A stretch of DNA of 64,000 bases from Candidatus Hydrogenedens sp. (GCA_016125095.1 WGMK01000010.1:1-64000); one strand, 5' to 3'. Shown: positions 43,501-50,889, counted from the stretch's first letter. The notes: generated from the sequence alone by a model not told the origin. Numbers and translations are program-made.

Positions 43501-44663
43501 ACTCCGGTGGCTCCGAGGCCTGCCGTCCCTGCGAGGCAGGCACGATTGCGCCCAACGCGGAGTCCGAGTCCTGTACGCAGTGTCCTCCGGGTACGGCTCC
43601 AAACGCCGAGCACACGGAATGCCTCCCGCTTGAAGGAGAGCCGGACGGCGAAGGCGGGGGAGAAGGTATCTTTGTAGATTGCGATCCGGGTTTCGGGCCA
43701 AATGCCCAGGAGACCGAGTGCATCGCCTGTCAGCCTGGCACCTACTCCGGTGGCTCCGAGGCCTGCCGTCCCTGCGAGGCAGGCACGATCGCGCCCGACG
43801 CGGAGTCCGAGTCCTGTACGCAATGTCCTCCGGGTACTGCTCCAAACGCCGAACATACGGAGTGCCTCCCCGTCGAAGGAGAGCCGGACGGCGAAGGCGC
43901 GGGGCTCGTTTGTCCCGCCGGGTATGCGCCGGACTCTTCCGGAACCGTGTGTATCATCTGCGCTCCCGGCACATTCTCCGACGATGGCACCGAGTGTAAG
44001 GCCTGCGCAGACGGCACGTTCAATCGCGAGCCAGGCCTGGACTACTGCATCCTCTGCGAAGGCGGCACCACGCCGAATTCTGAACACACGGCTTGCTACG
44101 AAGGCGAAGGCGCGCCGGGCGGGGAGGGCGAGGGCGAGGGAGAAGGCGGCGGCGAGGGCGGCGGCCTGAATTGCGGCCTCGGCACCGCGCCGGATTCCGA
44201 GGGCCGCACCTGCGTCACGTGCCCGCCCGGCACCTATTCCAACCTGGGTGAATCGTGCAAGCGCTGCGAAGAGAACAGCGTCACGGCCACCTCGGGCAAC
44301 ATCGCCTGCATTATCTGCCAGCCCGGTACCCGTGCGAATGCCGAACGCACCGCCTGTGTGCCCGGCGAACGCCACTCGGCCGATACCGACGGCAACAACC
44401 GGCTGGACCTGCCCGAACTGCTCCGTGCCATCCAGCTCTATAACGCAGGCGTGTTCTTCTGCTACACCGGCGAAGGCGAGAGTGAAGACGGCTTCGTCCT
44501 CGTCGGGTCCGACCAATCGTGTGCCCGCCACAGCAGCGACTACAATCCCGGGGATTTCCAGATCAGTCTCAGCGAACTGCTCCGCGCGATACAGCTCTAC
44601 GCCCAGCAGGAATTCGGCCTATGTCCCGGAGTGAGTGAAGACGGTTTCTGCGCCTCGGTGTAG
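40524..44663 (+). CDS. Secreted metzincin metalloprotease with Cys-rich repeats and dockerin-like C-terminus
   Basis: A 1379-residue exported protein with a signal peptide (cleavage near AHA-QT). The zinc site HEIGHNCGAEH (His556, Glu557, His560, His566) and the Met-turn TIMSY (Met595) define a metzincin of reprolysin (M12B-like) type. A beta-rich N-terminal region (about 25-390) precedes it. After it come a BACON-like domain (about 635-720), two HYR-like domains, and five Cys-rich GCC2/TNFR-like repeats (from 890) with EPDGEGGGEG and longer Gly-Glu linkers. The first three repeats are near-identical 81-residue units. The dockerin-like module ends the protein. ATG 40524 was chosen for the signal peptide and an AAGGGGA upstream. 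Confidence 0.83.
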   Translation: MNRIIAPMLCLVALTGLGVSAHAQTCNANDIPDDNSFEDGYLLSVETSTFVQKFTPPSYPYTYEALCVCWRSDTETEVSFDLLAFDDDGTDGQPGTELYRAAKGQAFIDSDGAIDQHGFASNAVVVTEGSIYLGVKWNTPIFATDMFLCADTSPETPQQEGYLSTTNGASWFPIKPNFPDYQSLGLRAKGSVLATPVISVNRQQVGIICGSAPKSAEIIEDLPGLFTTGAQPKPVKSRQAESMEYAQELEPNPAVIESLGRWPGPKRLIGMPLPEGGTMNLIVEPQPVLGPGAAIVANNGFEETPIEIPAVAVYSGYVEGDPESLVMVSVEDGASLHAFVERPGKEPVIYEPLSGGKYWMAQPKQGVMQRSKCRGARHDAGEVPSNMLRALDEARSHQKNLGDEQMLELEVYVDLDFDMYTTAFASDDAAAARYVIDVMAAVSAIYRRDLDVHITLTGATVWTTADPFNVGLEGSQDPISDLLDNYIAEGNTNRTGIQRDVFHLFTTIGFFGEGIAEFKGLCRTPNKGYGLSSMQRESFTLPITLAYIEDITTVAHEIGHNCGAEHSHCYGIDCCANDNGCPTCSPEVPAVGTIMSYCNTIFGGSITMKFDQTAVRGAIRDYMESRTACITPIDLKMDSFTISNTGNATLNVSKIDVPGGNDWLTIYPTGLIEIPEGDSQEVMVIYECAEVSDSTNVTLTLHSDDVLQPETEVVVGLQVDKEPPSAVCTNLQLFLDTASSVSFLPEAIDAGSTDNIGIVSYQISENTFFCDDIGANNVDLTVTDAAGNTDTCSAVVTVMDFVSPNAVCSNISVELGAGGTVEIEPADVDGGSFDNCGIESRTLSKSVFTCDDLGENEIFLTLIDASGNGSTCSVIVTVTDPSDFCTSVIDCDPGFGPNIDNTACIACQPGTFSGGSQGCQPCAAGTIAPNAESESCTQCPPGTAPNAEHTECLPLEGEPDGEGGGEGFFVDCDPGFGPNAQETECIACQPGTYSGGSEACRPCEAGTIAPNAESESCTQCPPGTAPNAEHTECLPLEGEPDGEGGGEGIFVDCDPGFGPNAQETECIACQPGTYSGGSEACRPCEAGTIAPDAESESCTQCPPGTAPNAEHTECLPVEGEPDGEGAGLVCPAGYAPDSSGTVCIICAPGTFSDDGTECKACADGTFNREPGLDYCILCEGGTTPNSEHTACYEGEGAPGGEGEGEGEGGGEGGGLNCGLGTAPDSEGRTCVTCPPGTYSNLGESCKRCEENSVTATSGNIACIICQPGTRANAERTACVPGERHSADTDGNNRLDLPELLRAIQLYNAGVFFCYTGEGESEDGFVLVGSDQSCARHSSDYNPGDFQISLSELLRAIQLYAQQEFGLCPGVSEDGFCASV
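43191..43919 (+). repeat. Three tandem 243-bp in-frame repeats
   Basis: Units at 43191-43433, 43434-43676 and 43677-43919 each encode 81 residues of Cys-rich repeat plus an acidic Gly linker. Units 2 and 3 are almost identical at the DNA level, including silent sites, while unit 1 has diverged more. This indicates recent duplication or gene conversion. Two further, strongly diverged Cys-rich units follow. Confidence 0.85.
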
Positions 44664-44679
44664 ACCGCTAAACGAGCCG

Positions 44680-44724
44680 CAAGCGCCCGGCTGGCAACAC
44701 TTTGACACGCTTGCCGGGCGCTTG
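44680..44724. repeat. Inverted repeat overlapping the tRNA-Gln promoter
   Basis: CAAGCGCCCGG (44680-44690) and its exact complement (44714-44724) are separated by 23 bp. The left arm starts 17 bp after the metalloprotease stop, and the right arm occupies the spacer between the -35 and -10 boxes of the next promoter. It may terminate the protease transcript, although there is no T-tract, or act as an operator. Confidence 0.6.
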
Positions 44725-44731
44725 ATATACT
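44702..44731 (+). promoter_or_regulatory. Strong sigma-70-like promoter of tRNA-Gln and prs
   Basis: TTGACA (44702-44707, perfect consensus), 18 bp and TATACT (44726-44731, five of six) stand 58 bp before the tRNA. This is the best promoter match in the window, as expected for a stable RNA. Confidence 0.7.
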
Positions 44732-44789
44732 CCCCAGCCGCTCTGAAAGCGTGCCGGGCGAAGTCCGTCTGCACGCAGTCAGTGTCTGC

Positions 44790-44864
44790 TGGGGCGTCGC
44801 CAAGTGGTAAGGCACCGGTTTTTGGTATCGGCATTCGTTGGTTCGAATCCAGCCGCCCCAGCCA
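44790..44864 (+). tRNA. tRNA-Gln (anticodon TTG)
   Basis: The 75-nt sequence folds as a tRNA. The acceptor stem TGGGGCG pairs with CGCCCCA. The anticodon arm is CCGGT-TTTTGGT-ATCGG with anticodon TTG. The T-arm is GTTGG-TTCGAAT-CCAGC, and the CCA end is encoded (44862-44864). It resembles bacterial tRNA-Gln, including the unusual U1. It is transcribed from the promoter at 44702 and lies only 38 bp before prs, so the two probably share a transcript. Confidence 0.96.
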
Positions 44865-44902
44865 TTTCCACGCGCGCAGACTATGCTGCGGAGGGAGTTC
44901 AG

Positions 44903-45862
44903 TTGGCTTACACGCGAGACATGAAGATATTCAGCGGGCGCGCTTCGCAGGCGCTCACCGCGGGTATTTGCGAGGCGCTCGAGGTGCAGCCAGCCCGTTC
45001 TTCCGTCAGCACGTTCAGCGATGGCGAGATTAATGTGCAGATTGGCGAGAACGTGCGCGGACGCGACGTGTTCCTGGTCAACAGCACGTCGCCGCCTGTG
45101 AACCGCAACCTGATGGAAATGCTGATCATGATCGACGCAGCAAAGCGCGCGTCGGCGGAGCGGGTGACGGCGGTGATTCCGTATTACGGCTACGCCCGGC
45201 AGGACCGCAAGGAAAAGGCGCGCGTGCCGATTACGGCGAAGCTGGTGGCGAATCTGATTACCGCGGCAGGCGCGGACCGCATCCTCGCGGTGGACCTGCA
45301 CTGCGGCCAGATACAGGGTTTTTTCGACATTCCGGTGGATCACTTGGCGGCCGAGGTCGTGTTTGTGAAGCACCTGGAAGAGACGGGCATGATTCAGGAC
45401 GAGAATTTCCTGGTGGTATCGCCCGACATGGGCAGCGTGAAGCGGGCGCGGGAATTCGCCGACCGCCTGGGCGCGCCCATGGCCATCGTGGACAAGCGCC
45501 GCCCGAAGGACAACGTGGCCGAGGTAATGAACATCATCGGCGACGTGAAGGGCATGCACTGCATGATGCTCGACGACATGATTGACACGGCCGGTACGCT
45601 CTGCAAGGCCGCCGAGGCGCTCAAGTCGCGCGGCGCGCTCAGCGTGCGGGCTTGTGCCACGCACCCGGTTTTCAGCGGTAAGGCGATTGAGAACATCGCC
45701 AATTCCGAGCTCGAGGAAGTAATTGTTTGCGATTCGATTCCGCTGTCGGAAGCAGCGCAAAGCGTGGGCAAAATCACCCAGCTTAGCCTTGCGTCGCTCA
45801 TCGCGGAAGCCATTCGCAGGGTCCATAAAGACGAATCGGTCAGCAGCCTGTTCAAAAACTAA
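44903..45862 (+). CDS. prs: Ribose-phosphate pyrophosphokinase
   Basis: PRPP synthetase (319 residues) makes PRPP from ribose 5-phosphate and ATP for nucleotide, His and Trp synthesis. Visible are FSDGEINVQIGENVRG, the flexible-loop PYYGYARQDRK, VDLHCGQIQGFF and the PRPP-binding loop LDDMIDTAGTL. The start is taken as TTG 44903, because GGAGGGAG ends 5 bp upstream. ATG 44921 is the alternative and would remove six residues. It lies behind tRNA-Gln, and rplY follows after 23 bp, giving the common prs-rplY-pth order. Confidence 0.95.
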   Translation: MAYTRDMKIFSGRASQALTAGICEALEVQPARSSVSTFSDGEINVQIGENVRGRDVFLVNSTSPPVNRNLMEMLIMIDAAKRASAERVTAVIPYYGYARQDRKEKARVPITAKLVANLITAAGADRILAVDLHCGQIQGFFDIPVDHLAAEVVFVKHLEETGMIQDENFLVVSPDMGSVKRAREFADRLGAPMAIVDKRRPKDNVAEVMNIIGDVKGMHCMMLDDMIDTAGTLCKAAEALKSRGALSVRACATHPVFSGKAIENIANSELEEVIVCDSIPLSEAAQSVGKITQLSLASLIAEAIRRVHKDESVSSLFKN

Positions 45863-45885
45863 GCATCGCGCGGAGATTACCAACC

Positions 45886-46512
45886 ATGAAGATGAACACC
45901 CTCACAGTCAGCCCCCGCACTGCCGACGGCAAGGGCCTGGCCCGGCAGGCGCGCCGCGCCGGCACCGTGCCCGCCGTGCTCTACGGCGAGAAGAAAGACA
46001 GCGTTTCGGTCGTTGTCGATCTCCGCAATTTCGAGACGATCGTGCACGGCAAGGGCGGCGAGCACTCGCTGATCGACCTGACCGTCGAAGGCCAGCCGGA
46101 GCTGAACGGCCCGGTGCTGGTGAAGGCGGTGCAGCACCACCCCGTGAGCGACAAGATTCTCAGCGCGGATTTTCTGCGCATTCAGCTCGATAAGGCGATT
46201 CAGACCTTCGTGCCGGTCAAGCTGACCGGCCAGTGCGTGGGCCTGGTGGAAGGCGGCGTGCCGGATCAGCACCTGCACGAGGTGGAAATCACCGCGCTGC
46301 CGCTGGCCGTGCCGGAATTCATCGAGGGCGACATCACGAACATCCGCATCGGCGACACGCTGATGGTGGAGTCGCTGGTGGTACCCGAGGGCGTCACCCT
46401 GCTGACGCCGATCGACCGTCCCGTGCTGGGCGTGAAGGCGCCGCGCGTGGCCAAGGGCAAGGGCGGCGCGGCCGCCGGAACTTCGGCCGGTGAGGGCGAG
46501 GGCGAGGAGTAA
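45886..46512 (+). CDS. rplY: 50S ribosomal protein L25/general stress protein Ctc
   Basis: A 208-residue L25 of the long (Ctc/TL5) type that binds 5S rRNA. The N-terminal L25 domain has ADGKGLARQARRAGTVPAVLYG. The C-terminal TL5 beta-domain has VPVKLTGQCVGLVEGG and DITNIRIGDTLMVESL. The acidic tail GEGEGEE resembles the Glu-Gly linkers of the secreted proteins, but low-complexity tails are normal for long L25. It lies between prs and pth. Confidence 0.94.
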   Translation: MKMNTLTVSPRTADGKGLARQARRAGTVPAVLYGEKKDSVSVVVDLRNFETIVHGKGGEHSLIDLTVEGQPELNGPVLVKAVQHHPVSDKILSADFLRIQLDKAIQTFVPVKLTGQCVGLVEGGVPDQHLHEVEITALPLAVPEFIEGDITNIRIGDTLMVESLVVPEGVTLLTPIDRPVLGVKAPRVAKGKGGAAAGTSAGEGEGEE

Positions 46513-46538
46513 TCCTCCGCGATTGCGGGAGCGGCCTC

Positions 46539-47096
46539 GTGAAGATGATCGTCGGGCTGGGAAATCCCGGTCCGAAATACGAGTTTACCCGGCACAACCT
46601 CGGCTTTCTGGCGCTGGATACGCTGGCAGCGAAGCTGAACACGGCCTTCGGGCGCGAGAAGCACGAGGGACTGATGGCGGAAGCGGCCTACCGCGGCGAG
46701 AAGCTGCTGCTGGTGAAACCGCAGACGTTCATGAACCTGAGCGGAAACTGCGTAGCCAAGGCCGCGCGCAACAAGGTGCACGAGCCGGCGGATATTCTGG
46801 TGGTGGTGGACGAGGTCAACCTGCCGCTTGGCAGGCTGCGGTTCCGCGCGGGCGGCAGCGCGGGCGGCCACAACGGTCTGAAGTCGATTATCGAGCGCCT
46901 GGGCACGCCGGAATTCCACCGGATGCGCATGGGCGTTGGCAATACTGGAAGCGGCGCCGGGCTGGTCGAGCATGTGCTGGCCAAGTTCCGGCCGGATGAA
47001 TTTGAAACCGTGGCCGAAATGCGCGAACGCGGGGCGGAGGGCATCCTCACCTGGGTGTCCGAAGGCCTCGAGACGGCGATGAACCGGTTTAACTGA
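46539..47096 (+). CDS. pth: Peptidyl-tRNA hydrolase
   Basis: Pth (185 residues) releases peptides from peptidyl-tRNA dropped by stalled ribosomes. The family pattern is complete: IVGLGNPGPKYEFTRHNLGF with the catalytic His, KPQTFMNLSG, VVDEVNLPLGRLRFRAGGSAGGHNGLKSI. It starts at GTG 46539 (ATG 46545 is possible). It lies 26 bp after rplY. Confidence 0.95.
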   Translation: MKMIVGLGNPGPKYEFTRHNLGFLALDTLAAKLNTAFGREKHEGLMAEAAYRGEKLLLVKPQTFMNLSGNCVAKAARNKVHEPADILVVVDEVNLPLGRLRFRAGGSAGGHNGLKSIIERLGTPEFHRMRMGVGNTGSGAGLVEHVLAKFRPDEFETVAEMRERGAEGILTWVSEGLETAMNRFN

Positions 47097-47122
47097 ATCG
47101 CCCCACGCGGGAGGAAATCAGC

Positions 47123-47614
47123 GTGTCGACGGAAAAGAAACACACCATCAGCGTCCTGGTCGATAACCACTTCGGCGTGCTTGCCCGCGTGTCGGGCATG
47201 TTCAGCACGCGCGGGTTCAACATCACCAGCCTGTGCGTGGGCGAAACCGCCGACGCCCGCTACTCCCGCATGACGGTGGTGGTGCTGGCCGATGACGCCG
47301 CCCTGGGTCAGGTTATTCAGCAGCTGAACAAGCTCATCGAGGTGATCGACGTGGTCGATCTGACCTCGGAGTCGTTCGTCGAGCGCGAGCTGGTGATGGC
47401 CAAGGTGAAGGCGTCGGGCAAGGAGCGCGGCGAGGTTATCGAGCTGGCCAGCATCTTCCGCGCGAAGGTGGTGGACGTTGGCGCGCAGTACATGACGGTA
47501 GAGTGTACGGGTGCCGCCGGCAAGATCAGCGCCTTTATCGACACCATCCGCGGCTACGGCATCGAGGACCTTGTGCGTTCCGGCGAAATCGCCATTGCAC
47601 GATCCCCCAAGTAA
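47123..47614 (+). CDS. ilvN: Acetolactate synthase small (regulatory) subunit
   Basis: A 163-residue regulatory subunit of acetohydroxyacid synthase. The N-terminal ACT domain has HTISVLVDNHFGVLARVSGMFSTRGFNI, and the second domain ends with FIDTIRGYGIEDLVRSG. It confers valine feedback on the catalytic subunit. The catalytic gene (ilvB) and ilvC are not beside it or elsewhere in the window, which is unusual. It starts at GTG 47123 with GGAGG upstream. It is the last gene before the leader RNA region. Confidence 0.94.
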   Translation: MSTEKKHTISVLVDNHFGVLARVSGMFSTRGFNITSLCVGETADARYSRMTVVVLADDAALGQVIQQLNKLIEVIDVVDLTSESFVERELVMAKVKASGKERGEVIELASIFRAKVVDVGAQYMTVECTGAAGKISAFIDTIRGYGIEDLVRSGEIAIARSPK

Positions 47615-47624
47615 GGCGTACAAT
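47595..47624 (+). promoter_or_regulatory. Promoter-like sequence at the end of ilvN
   Basis: TTGCAC (47595-47600), 18 bp and TACAAT (47619-47624, five of six) would start transcription near 47631, just past the ilvN stop. It would drive the structured leader described next. Confidence 0.45.
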
Positions 47625-47630
47625 AGCCTT

Positions 47631-47804
47631 TCGTTTATTTAATCGGACAGGAGACAGCAATCGTGCAGCACTGCCGCGCCACCGTACCGGATACTGTCCG
47701 GCGGGCGGGCGCCTTCCGGATGCCGGAAGGTTTCCCCGCGGGCAGCGCGCACACCCTGCGGTGCGATGCACAGGCCGCGGCCCGATTGGGCCGTGGCCTT
47801 TTTT
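47631..47804 (+). ncRNA. Candidate structured leader or small RNA ending in a terminator
   Basis: This gene-free 250-bp gap holds an ordered set of helices. CGGACAG (47644-47650) pairs with CTGTCCG (47694-47700), closing a 43-nt internal region. GCGGG/CCCGC (47701-47705 with 47735-47739) encloses the perfect CCTTCCGG-ATG-CCGGAAGG hairpin (47712-47730). The terminator hairpin at 47773-47804 follows. A promoter-like sequence precedes it. It does not match the motifs I know for SRP, 6S, tmRNA or common riboswitches. It could be a small RNA or a transcription attenuator for the gene at 47866. Confidence 0.4.
47773..47804 (+). terminator. Intrinsic terminator inside the ilvN-47866 gap
   Basis: GGCCGCGGCCC (47773-47783) pairs with GGGCCGTGGCC (47788-47798) with one G-T wobble and a GATT loop, followed by six T residues (47799-47804). 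It lies 62 bp before the next start codon, so it either ends the ilvN/leader transcript or works as an attenuator. Confidence 0.8.
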
Positions 47805-47865
47805 GTTGCCCGCCGATGCGCGTCACACCGTCTGCCCGGCCATGCATGCGAGGAGGAACCCGCCA

Positions 47866-48597
47866 GTGAAAGAGCTACTCGAACTCCAGAATCTCGATCT
47901 TAAGATCGAGCGGTGCCGTGAACTGGAAGCCGAGATTCCGAAGCAGAAGAACAAGTTCGACGTGCAGCGCAAGCGGCTGGACGAGGAACTGAAGAAGAGC
48001 GAGCAGTACGTGACGGGGCTGCAGGTGGAGCAGCGCGAGTGCGAGGGCGATATCGCCCAGAAGGAACAGCAGATCCTCAAGTACGAGGGGCAGCTCGCCA
48101 GTGTGAAGAAGAACGAAGAGTATCAGGCGCTCCTGCACGAGATTGAGATCCTCAAGAAGCAGATCGGCGTGAAGGAAGAGCGCATCCTCATGATTATGGA
48201 GGAGATGGAGGGCGCGCGCTCGAAGCTGGCCGAGGACAAGAAACGCATCGACGGGGAGCGCGCGAAGATTACCGCGCAATGCGGCGAAGTGGACACCGAA
48301 TTGAAAGAGGCCGTAGCGCAGCGCAAGGCCTACGAGGCCGAGCGCGGGTCGCTCTCCGAGCGCGTGGACAACAGCATGCTCCGCCGCTACGACCGCATCA
48401 AGAAATCGAAGAAGGGCGGCCGCGTCGTCGTGCCGCTGGAAGGCGAAAGCTGCGGCGGCTGCCACATGGCCGTGCGCGCCCAGGTGGTCAACGAGATCCT
48501 CGCGGGCGAGGCGCATTCCTGCGGCCAGTGCGGCCGCATCCTCTACGATCCCGAAGCCATCGCGGATGCTGTCGAGTCCGCGGCGCAGTCCGAATAG
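47866..48597 (+). CDS. Coiled-coil zinc-ribbon protein (CT398-like)
   Basis: A 243-residue protein. Residues about 1-170 form a long, highly charged coiled coil (ELQNLDLKIERCRELEAEI onward). The C-terminus is a C4 zinc ribbon with CGGCHMAV and CGQCGRILYDP. This is the architecture of the CT398-like/C4-type zinc ribbon family, proposed to bind nucleic acid. GTG 47866 was chosen because AGGAGG lies 9 bp upstream. ATG 47842 is in frame but upstream of that site. A structured leader with a terminator precedes it. Confidence 0.85.
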   Translation: MKELLELQNLDLKIERCRELEAEIPKQKNKFDVQRKRLDEELKKSEQYVTGLQVEQRECEGDIAQKEQQILKYEGQLASVKKNEEYQALLHEIEILKKQIGVKEERILMIMEEMEGARSKLAEDKKRIDGERAKITAQCGEVDTELKEAVAQRKAYEAERGSLSERVDNSMLRRYDRIKKSKKGGRVVVPLEGESCGGCHMAVRAQVVNEILAGEAHSCGQCGRILYDPEAIADAVESAAQSE

Positions 48598-48620
48598 TCC
48601 GAACGTCCGGAGCCGTCGCC

Positions 48621-49568
48621 GTGGCGTTTTTTAGCCGTAAGACCTTTTCCAATCCGGGCACGCGCCAGAAGAGCATACCCGACGGACTGTGGATGAAGTG
48701 CGTCTCCTGCGGCACCACCGTGTACCGCAGCGAAGTGGAAGAGCGGCTGCACGTGTGCCCCACCTGCGGCCACCATTACCGCGTGGGCGCGCATGATCGC
48801 ATCGGGCTGCACTTCGACCGCGGTTCCTTCGAGGAGACCCACGGCGGAATTACCGCAGCCGACCCGCTGGAGTTCGCAGCGGGCGAACACACCTACGCCA
48901 GCCGCGTGGATCGCGCGCGCCAGGAAACCGGCCTCAACGAGGCGCTGGTGACCGGCTTCGCCCGCATCGAGGGCAACCGCGTGGCGCTCGGCGTCATGGA
49001 TTCGCGCTTCGTCATGGCCAGTATGGGCGGCGCAGTGGGGGAGAAGTTTTGCCGCCTTTGCGCCGACGCCATTCAGGCCAACACGCCGCTGCTGCTGTTT
49101 GCCGCATCGGGCGGCGCGCGCATGCAGGAAGGCATTTTGGCGCTCATGCAGATGGCCAAGACCGCCGACGCCGTGAGCGAACTGAACGAGGCCGGCATTC
49201 CGTATATCGTGGTGCTGACCGATCCCACTTCGGGCGGCGTGTTTGCCAGCTTCGCCACCCTGGGCGATGTGCTGCTGGCGGAACCCAAGGCCTATATCGG
49301 ATTCGCGGGCGCGCGGCTCATCCAAGGCGCCCTGCATGTAAAGCTGCCGCAGGGTTTCCAGACCAGCGAGTACCAGTATCAGAACGGCCAGCTTGATCGC
49401 ATAGTGCCGCGCAGCGAGATGCGCGCGACGCTTGCGCAGCTGGTCCGCCTGCTGCATCCCGAGGGCGCTGTGCCGCAGGAACCCGCGGAGGAGACAGAAG
49501 CCGGGGGGGATGCAGCGCTCGACGCTCAGGCCGAGCCGGACTCCGCCGCCACGAAGCCGCAGTCCTGA
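48621..49568 (+). CDS. accD: Acetyl-CoA carboxylase carboxyltransferase subunit beta
   Basis: AccD (315 residues) forms the carboxyltransferase with AccA and makes malonyl-CoA for fatty acid synthesis. The N-terminal C4 zinc ribbon (CVSCGT and CPTCGHHYR) and the crotonase-type core (MGGAVGEKF, ASGGARMQEG, PTSGGVFASFA) are typical. The C-terminal 25 or so residues are an Ala/Glu-rich extension. It starts at GTG 48621. The stop TGA overlaps the ATG of folC by one base, the accD-folC pairing also seen in E. coli. Confidence 0.95.
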   Translation: MAFFSRKTFSNPGTRQKSIPDGLWMKCVSCGTTVYRSEVEERLHVCPTCGHHYRVGAHDRIGLHFDRGSFEETHGGITAADPLEFAAGEHTYASRVDRARQETGLNEALVTGFARIEGNRVALGVMDSRFVMASMGGAVGEKFCRLCADAIQANTPLLLFAASGGARMQEGILALMQMAKTADAVSELNEAGIPYIVVLTDPTSGGVFASFATLGDVLLAEPKAYIGFAGARLIQGALHVKLPQGFQTSEYQYQNGQLDRIVPRSEMRATLAQLVRLLHPEGAVPQEPAEETEAGGDAALDAQAEPDSAATKPQS

Positions 49569-50857
49569 TGTCCGGACCCGCTGTCGGCACGCCGCGTGCG
49601 CGCCTGGACGATCTCATCCTCCACGGCATCAAGCTCGGGCTCGACAACATCCGTGCGCTTCAGGCGGCCGTGGGCAATCCGGAGCGGGCCTGTCCGGCCG
49701 TACACGTCGCCGGCACGAACGGCAAAGGCAGCGTCCTCGCCTTCCTCGATACCATGCTTCAATCCGCCGGCTACCTCACGGCACGCTTCACCAGCCCGCA
49801 CCTGATCTCGCTGAACGAGCGGTTTCTCGTGGAGGGCGCCCCCCTGGCCGACGCCGTAGTCGATGGTGTGCTAGAGCGGCTGCTCGATTCGGCCGAAGCC
49901 CGAGGCATTCAGCCCACCTACTTCGAACTCTGCACGGCCGCGGCCTTCCTGGCCTTCAAGGAAGCCGGTGCCGAATGCGCGCTCATCGAAGTGGGCATGG
50001 GTGGCAAATACGATTCGACCAATATTCTCGACCCTGAAGCCTGCGCCATCGTCAGCATCGGCCTCGACCACACGCAATACCTCGGCGATACCCTGGCCGC
50101 CATCGCGGGCGAGAAGGCCGGCATCATCAAGCCCGGCCGTCCGGTCGTGGTGGGGCCGCTCGAGCCCGAGGCGCTCCAGCCGGTGCTCGAAGCCGCAGCC
50201 GGCGCCGGCGCGCCCGCCTTCGTGGCCGGGCGCGATTTCACCTTTCAAGGGGGCGGCGATCCCTGGCACCCGACCATCTCGGTGCAGGCCGAAGGTCTCG
50301 ATATGCCCGAGACCCGGCTGGGTCTCGCAGGGCCGCACCAGGCCGCGAACGCCGCCGTGGCCGTCCTGCTGGCGCATGCGCTTCGCGATACCTATCCGCG
50401 CCTGACGCCTGAACACATCCAGCACGGACTCGCCTCGGCCGTCTGGCCCTGCCGCCTCGAGCGCGTCTCCGAGCAGCCGCTGGTCATCATCGACGCCGCC
50501 CATAACCCCGCAGGCATGCAGCACTACCGCACGCTGTTCTCCGAAGCCGTCGTGGTGGCAGCCTTTTCGGACGACAAGGACGCCGCAGGCATGCTGGAGG
50601 TCTTGTCCGCTTTCGCTCAGCCGCTGATTCTCACGGAGTATACCGGCAAGCGATGCGCGTCCGCCGCGGCGCTCGCCGCGAATCTCGCAGATCCCATCGT
50701 AATGCCGGAACTTCCTGCGGCACTCGAGCACGCGATGCGGCTCGCTGGAAATGGAGCGCCCGTCCTGGTGACCGGCAGCATCTACCTGGCGGGCGAGGCC
50801 CGCGCCTGGTTCGCCGGACACGGCGGCAGCGCGCTCCGGTTCCGCAGCGGCGATTGA
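49568..50857 (+). CDS. folC: Folylpolyglutamate/dihydrofolate synthase
   Basis: FolC (429 residues) adds glutamate to dihydropteroate and to folates. The Mur-ligase-like ATP loop HVAGTNGKGSV is present, followed by FTSPHLISLNERF, EVGMGGKYDSTN, the Mg site in SIGLDHTQYLGDT, and IDAAHNPAGM with the C-terminal domain. It is coupled to accD. It completes the folate route whose earlier steps (folB, folK) lie at 4 kb. Confidence 0.95.
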   Translation: MSGPAVGTPRARLDDLILHGIKLGLDNIRALQAAVGNPERACPAVHVAGTNGKGSVLAFLDTMLQSAGYLTARFTSPHLISLNERFLVEGAPLADAVVDGVLERLLDSAEARGIQPTYFELCTAAAFLAFKEAGAECALIEVGMGGKYDSTNILDPEACAIVSIGLDHTQYLGDTLAAIAGEKAGIIKPGRPVVVGPLEPEALQPVLEAAAGAGAPAFVAGRDFTFQGGGDPWHPTISVQAEGLDMPETRLGLAGPHQAANAAVAVLLAHALRDTYPRLTPEHIQHGLASAVWPCRLERVSEQPLVIIDAAHNPAGMQHYRTLFSEAVVVAAFSDDKDAAGMLEVLSAFAQPLILTEYTGKRCASAAALAANLADPIVMPELPAALEHAMRLAGNGAPVLVTGSIYLAGEARAWFAGHGGSALRFRSGD

Positions 50858-50883
50858 TCGCGCAACGCCCCGCGCCGCCGCGC

Positions 50884-50889
50884 TATACT
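50884..50889 (+). promoter_or_regulatory. -10-like TATACT before pepF
   Basis: TATACT lies 41 bp before the pepF start in the short gap after folC. No good -35 box sits at 16-19 bp, so this is weak evidence for a promoter. Confidence 0.3.

Noticed and set aside
43191..43919. Possible CRISPR array
   Set aside because: The 243-bp units are tandem, contiguous and in frame with a secreted protein. There are no short repeats with unique spacers and no cas genes.
45886..46512. Link between the GEGEGEE tail of L25 and the secreted-protein linkers
   Set aside because: Acidic low-complexity tails are normal for long L25 proteins, and it is cytosolic.
47631..47804. SRP RNA, 6S RNA or a common riboswitch
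   Set aside because: The SRP tetraloop/asymmetric-loop motif, the 6S central bubble and the known TPP, cobalamin and fluoride signatures are not recognisable. Left as an unclassified candidate.
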